64,000 nucleotides of DNA, from positions 1 to 64,000 of the forward strand of contig JAUCBJ010000358.1 of NCBI GenBank assembly GCA_032718475.1, given 5' to 3'. Under the pieces are notes generated by a model. That model was not told where the DNA came from and ran no database searches. It saw nothing but the letters and a program-made list of their open reading frames with translations. The position numbers were made by a program, and so were the translations under genes. Positions 60,666-64,000 of the stretch are shown piece by piece. The first letter of the stretch is position 1, and every line of letters begins with the position of its first letter. This stretch comes from Nemertoderma westbladi (taxonomy: Eukaryota > Xenacoelomorpha > Nemertodermatida > Nemertodermatidae).

Positions 60666-62919
60666 CAGTAGGGAACATCAACATACCGGTACCGGTACCC
60701 TTAAATAAGCTCCAAAAGTGGGTTCTTATTTAAGGAAAATGGCTCTTAATTCGGGATTTTTGGGCCATTTTTTGGATATTTTTTCAATATAATATACCGG
60801 TATACTGTAAAATGCAATAACTTGTTCGGAAAAACATACTGCATAATTATATTTCACAATAGGACAATATAATACAATCTTTTTTAACATAATGCAAAAA
60901 AACAGAAATCTCACAGTCCGAATTCAAAAATAGATTCAAAAATACAACCAGTTCCTAAATTGAATTTTTTTATAAGATTTTTTACCTTAGGCCTATTTAA
61001 GACATCGAAATTTTACAATTGAATAGCGGAGCGGAACTAAAAGTCCCTAAATAAGAACATTTTGAGCTGAGTTTCTCTTAAATAAATTGAATATTCCCTA
61101 AATATGAGTGTCACAGCCACTTCAAATTTTTTAAACATTGTGATTTGAAAAGTAAAAAATGTTTTTTTTGTAAAGAGAATAGACCTACGGTATCTATTTT
61201 AATTTAAAATATTTTGAATCCAGCCAATGTATATTGTTGTTTGTAATAATTTTAATGATATTTTTTATTGCATGTCAATCTGTCAATATTGACATCTTAT
61301 TCTTATGTCTGGCAATAGGCCTATTGACATTTTAATATTGACATACCGTACTGAAAAGAGCTGTCAAAACTCTCCAGACAGTCTACTATCAGACGCCTTT
61401 CTCCCAGCAATATAAATTTCAGTGCCCTTCGCGCAGCATGACAGCATGATAAATATTGAAAAGAGCTGTTAAAACTGTTCAGAACATCAGCAGTCGTTGT
61501 TCCTCATTGTTGCTCGCTGTCTGGTTGTTGTACTTTATTATTGCTCAATGTTACTCGATGTTGCTCATTGTTGCTCGCTGTTGCTCATTCAAGCGTTGTT
61601 CCTCATTACTGCTTATTGTTGCTCGTTGTTGATCATTGTTCTGTTGTTGTAATTTATTATTGCTCATTGTTGCCCGTTGTTGCTCAATGTTACTCGTTGT
61701 TGCTCGCTGTCAGCTGTTGCTCAATGTTGCTCAATGTTGCTCATTGTTGCTCATTCAGTCGTTGTTCCTCATTATTGCTCATTGTTGCTCGTTGTTGTAC
61801 TTTATTATTGCTCATTGTTGCCCGTTGTTGCTCAATGTTACTCAGTGTTGCTCGTTGTTAGTTTGCTACTCGTTGTTGCTCGTGCAGTCATTGTTCCTCA
61901 TTATTGCTCATTGTTGCCAGTTGTTGCTCATTCTGTCATTGTTACTCGTTGTTGCTCAATGTTACTCATTGTTGCTAATTGTTACTCGTTGTTGCTCGTT
62001 CAGTCATTGTTCCTCATTATTGCTCAATGTTAGTCGTTGTTGCTCATTGTTGCTAGTTGTTTTGTTAGGGCCTACTAATTGATTCTCGTTGTTGCTTATT
62101 GTCCAAGCTGCAAATGAAGTGCAAAAATCGCAACGCGTTGTGCGGGTATTTGAATTAGTGTGTGGTAAAAGCGCGCGGAATTGAAATAAAAGTGCGCGAA
62201 ATTATGCAGTTATGTGAAAGACAAAAAAAGTGCGCAGTAATCTATGCAAAATATCAAAAGCCATAAAGTGCGTGGACAGGCGGATGTGGTATAAAAAAAA
62301 GTTTTTCATGCATGCAAAGTGAGAAAAATAATTAGCCGCAAAAAATTTCGCTTGCTTCGCTGGCGTTTCTTTGCATTTTGCTTTGTCAGATTGCTTAAAT
62401 GTCTAAATTTCGCTCACTTTGAGTCTTGCTCGCGTATCTTTTTCATTTTGCATTGTTAATTAAAAAAATTTGCTCGCTTCGCTCGCGTATGTTTTTCGTT
62501 TTTTTGTTGTTAAAATGAGGTGTGCGCATTTGTTTCAGTGCATGAGCGGTATATTGTGCAATATTGAGCGGGTGAAAAATTGTGTGCAGGCGTTGTGCGT
62601 GGTTCAGTTTCAGTGGTGGTTTGCAGTCCAGTCTGGGTGCCATAGGCTTAGCATTTACCTTTCTTTACCCTCAACTATTATACATTAAAAATTAAATAAG
62701 GTAAATTTAAAAAATCTTTTTTATTTAGGAACTGGTCGTATTTTTGATGCAATTTTAAAACGCTTGTCTGCTAGTAGAAAAAAAACCGGACGGAGAAATG
62801 TTTTCTGGAAAATATCCAAAAAGGCCCAAAAACCCCGAAATAAGAGCCATTTTCCTTAAACAAGAACCCACTTTTGGAGCTTATTTAAGGGTACCCGCTG
62901 ACAGGTATGTTCCCTACTG
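60666..62919. mobile_element. 2.25-kb element with inverted CAGTAGGGAACAT ends
   Basis: The left arm (60666-60790) and the reverse complement of the right arm (62795-62919) share CAGTAGGGAACAT, GGGTACCC, TTAAATAAGCTCCAAAAGTG, GGTTCTTATTTAAGGAAAAT and TTTGGGCCATTTTTTGGATA. TA precedes the left end and CA follows the right, so a TA duplication with one mutated copy is possible. No transposase. The interior carries a GTTGCTC array and GCTCGCTTCGCTCGC words near 62340-62490. Confidence 0.75.
61496..62101 (+). repeat. TTGTTGCTCATTGTTGCTCG tandem array
   Basis: About 600 bp of a 10-bp unit (T/A)TGTTGCTC(A/G) with longer-range repetition (TCATTCAGTCGTTGTTCCTC at about 61750 and related phrases near 61585, 61890 and 62010). 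Three frames stay open for over 100 codons (Leu/Cys/Ser-rich); these are artefacts. It lies inside the element at 60666-62919. Confidence 0.9.
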
Positions 62920-63250
62920 CAAGGGATCGAACCGGGGCCTCCTAATGCATAGGGTAAACTGGGGTGAAGTGAGCTAGGGGTAAAGTGAGCTATTTTTTAA
63001 TTTATTTTTTTTAATATAGAAATTTTTATTATTTCCATTCTCTAAAATCATTATAATGTTTACAAATATCCTAGCTTTGATCTAACAGTCAGACAGTCTA
63101 ATGTACAAAATAACTTACGACAGCTTGAAATTTCGAAGCAATTAAATTTTTTACAAAATATGAAAAAAAGTTGGCGCAGAAAATTGATAGCGCGGCTCAG
63201 GCTTGCACTACCAGACTACCGTACAGCACTAAGTCCAAACAGCCAAAGTC
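62920..63250. other. Non-coding DNA with repeat edges
   Basis: GGGATCGAACCGGGGCCTCC at about 62924 looks like a tRNA/SINE B-box region on the minus strand, cut by the element before it. GGGTAAACTGGGGTGAAGTG and AGGGGTAAAGTGAGCTA resemble ends of another DNA element. No gene. Confidence 0.4.
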
Positions 63251-63640
63251 AGTAAGTAGGCCTACCCAGCTACCCCTGCCTGCCTGTCCTGGCAGTCTGG
63301 CGACTACCGGCCCTATTGAAAAGTTTTACATGTACGCCGAGCACGTTCGGCGCAGCACTAGAACTTGCGCCGGGAGCTGGCGCAGAAATGTGCTACGCCG
63401 GGCAATGAGCCGGAAGGGTCGGCGCAGAGATGTGCTACGCCGGCGTAGCCGGCGGAGCACTGGCAATGGTAGAGATGCTGCCAGCTGCGCTCGGCGCAGC
63501 AGGCGTCGAAATATTCCCGGCGTCGACGCTGCAGAAATTGACCCGGCGCCGGAGCAGGAATCAGCCCAGCACACCCGGCGTACATATTTGCCTGGCGCAG
63601 AAATCAGCCGAACCTAGCACCAGGAAGACAGTGAGACTGA
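63251..63640. repeat. GC-rich GGCGCAGAAATGTGCTACGCC repeat block
   Basis: GC-rich island in AT-rich DNA. The phrase GGCGCAGA(A/G)ATGTGCTACGCCG occurs at about 63379 and 63420, with shorter GGCGCAG, GCCGGCG and CGGCGTCG words around. The 148-codon frame over it is Arg-rich and has no recognisable domain, so it is not called as a gene. Confidence 0.45.
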
Positions 63641-64000
63641 GACAGCACGACAACAGACATGCGTTCATCAGACCAACAGCACAGCAACACAATAACAACT
63701 GGCCATGCAGGAGGCAGAATGGAAACTCACACTGGCTGACTGAAACTGGTCATTTATTTACGTATTTAACCTTATGCCAGTATGCTGTTAGGAAGTAGGC
63801 AGGTAGGCTATCACAGTTCCAGCTATCAGCTCATCAGTCATTATTGCTATTGGTCAGTCAGTTTATTTATTTACATGCTGTATTGTATAAGCTATATTTT
63901 TATATTACAGTATATTATATTATTTGGATGGAGACACCGCTGTCATAGACAATAGCAGAATAGAAGCGTATAAATAAAACTGCACATAATAAAACAGGAT
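63641..64000. other. Intergenic DNA to window end
   Basis: No gene or repeat recognised. Confidence 0.4.

Noticed and set aside
61541-62082. Leu/Cys-rich frames over the GTTGCTC array
   Set aside because: Simple repeat translation; three overlapping frames are open and have no membrane-protein family match.
63171-63617. 148-codon Arg-rich frame
   Set aside because: Lies over an imperfect GC-rich repeat; low complexity and no domain.

Overview
This is nuclear DNA of an AT-rich invertebrate animal, probably marine. The window holds metazoan-only genes (gamma-secretase subunit PEN-2, CDK5, a Na+/K+-ATPase alpha chain), GT-AG introns, a nuclear tRNA-Lys, LINE, hAT and SINE elements, and very long tandem arrays. 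The phylum cannot be settled by eye. The gene style is unusual: NDUFAF6, CDK5, PSENEN, MRPS14, MRPS21, TIMM29 and PRODH2 are each one uninterrupted reading frame, although their vertebrate counterparts are mostly multi-exon. The ATPase has one coding intron. Only a secreted EGF/ShKT gene is exon-rich.

Layout. 1-7.3 kb: tandem arrays (38 bp units, GAGCC 5-mers), a tandem duplication, and two copies of a 63-nt sequence that looks like a Helitron 3' end. 7.9-10.8 kb: NDUFAF6 and CDK5 (+). 13.5-21.5 kb: an eight-exon secreted EGF/ShKT gene (-). Its second intron contains a complete intronless gene for a disordered, possibly GTSE1-like protein on the same strand, and a fresh LINE insertion with a perfect 14-bp target duplication. 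22-25 kb: transposon debris. 25.35-27.6 kb: a tight head-to-tail run of PSENEN, MRPS14, MRPS21 and TIMM29 (+). 28.4-29.3 kb: a long palindromic element with poly-C/poly-G ends. 30.7-31.5 kb: a 16-bp array. 32.5 kb: tRNA-Lys(CTT) (-). 33-34.5 kb: PRODH2-like gene (-). 34.6-37.2 kb and 37.9-43.0 kb: minisatellites of 28 and 20 bp. 43-52 kb: MITEs, a second palindromic element and weak exon candidates. 52.2-55.7 kb: Na+/K+-ATPase alpha (-). 56.7-58.4 kb: a non-autonomous hAT element with perfect 8-bp target duplications and a nested SINE. 60.7-62.9 kb: a terminal-inverted-repeat element carrying a GTTGCTC-rich array.

Functionally, five genes serve mitochondria: NDUFAF6 (complex I assembly), MRPS14 and MRPS21 (small mitoribosomal subunit), TIMM29 (inner-membrane import) and PRODH2 (hydroxyproline/proline oxidation). 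MRPS14, MRPS21 and TIMM29 sit in one compact cluster with PSENEN. Several genes have a good 3' splice site 1-24 nt before the start codon. This suggests 5'UTR introns or spliced-leader trans-splicing, so the cluster is a candidate operon. Everything was read by eye, without database searches.
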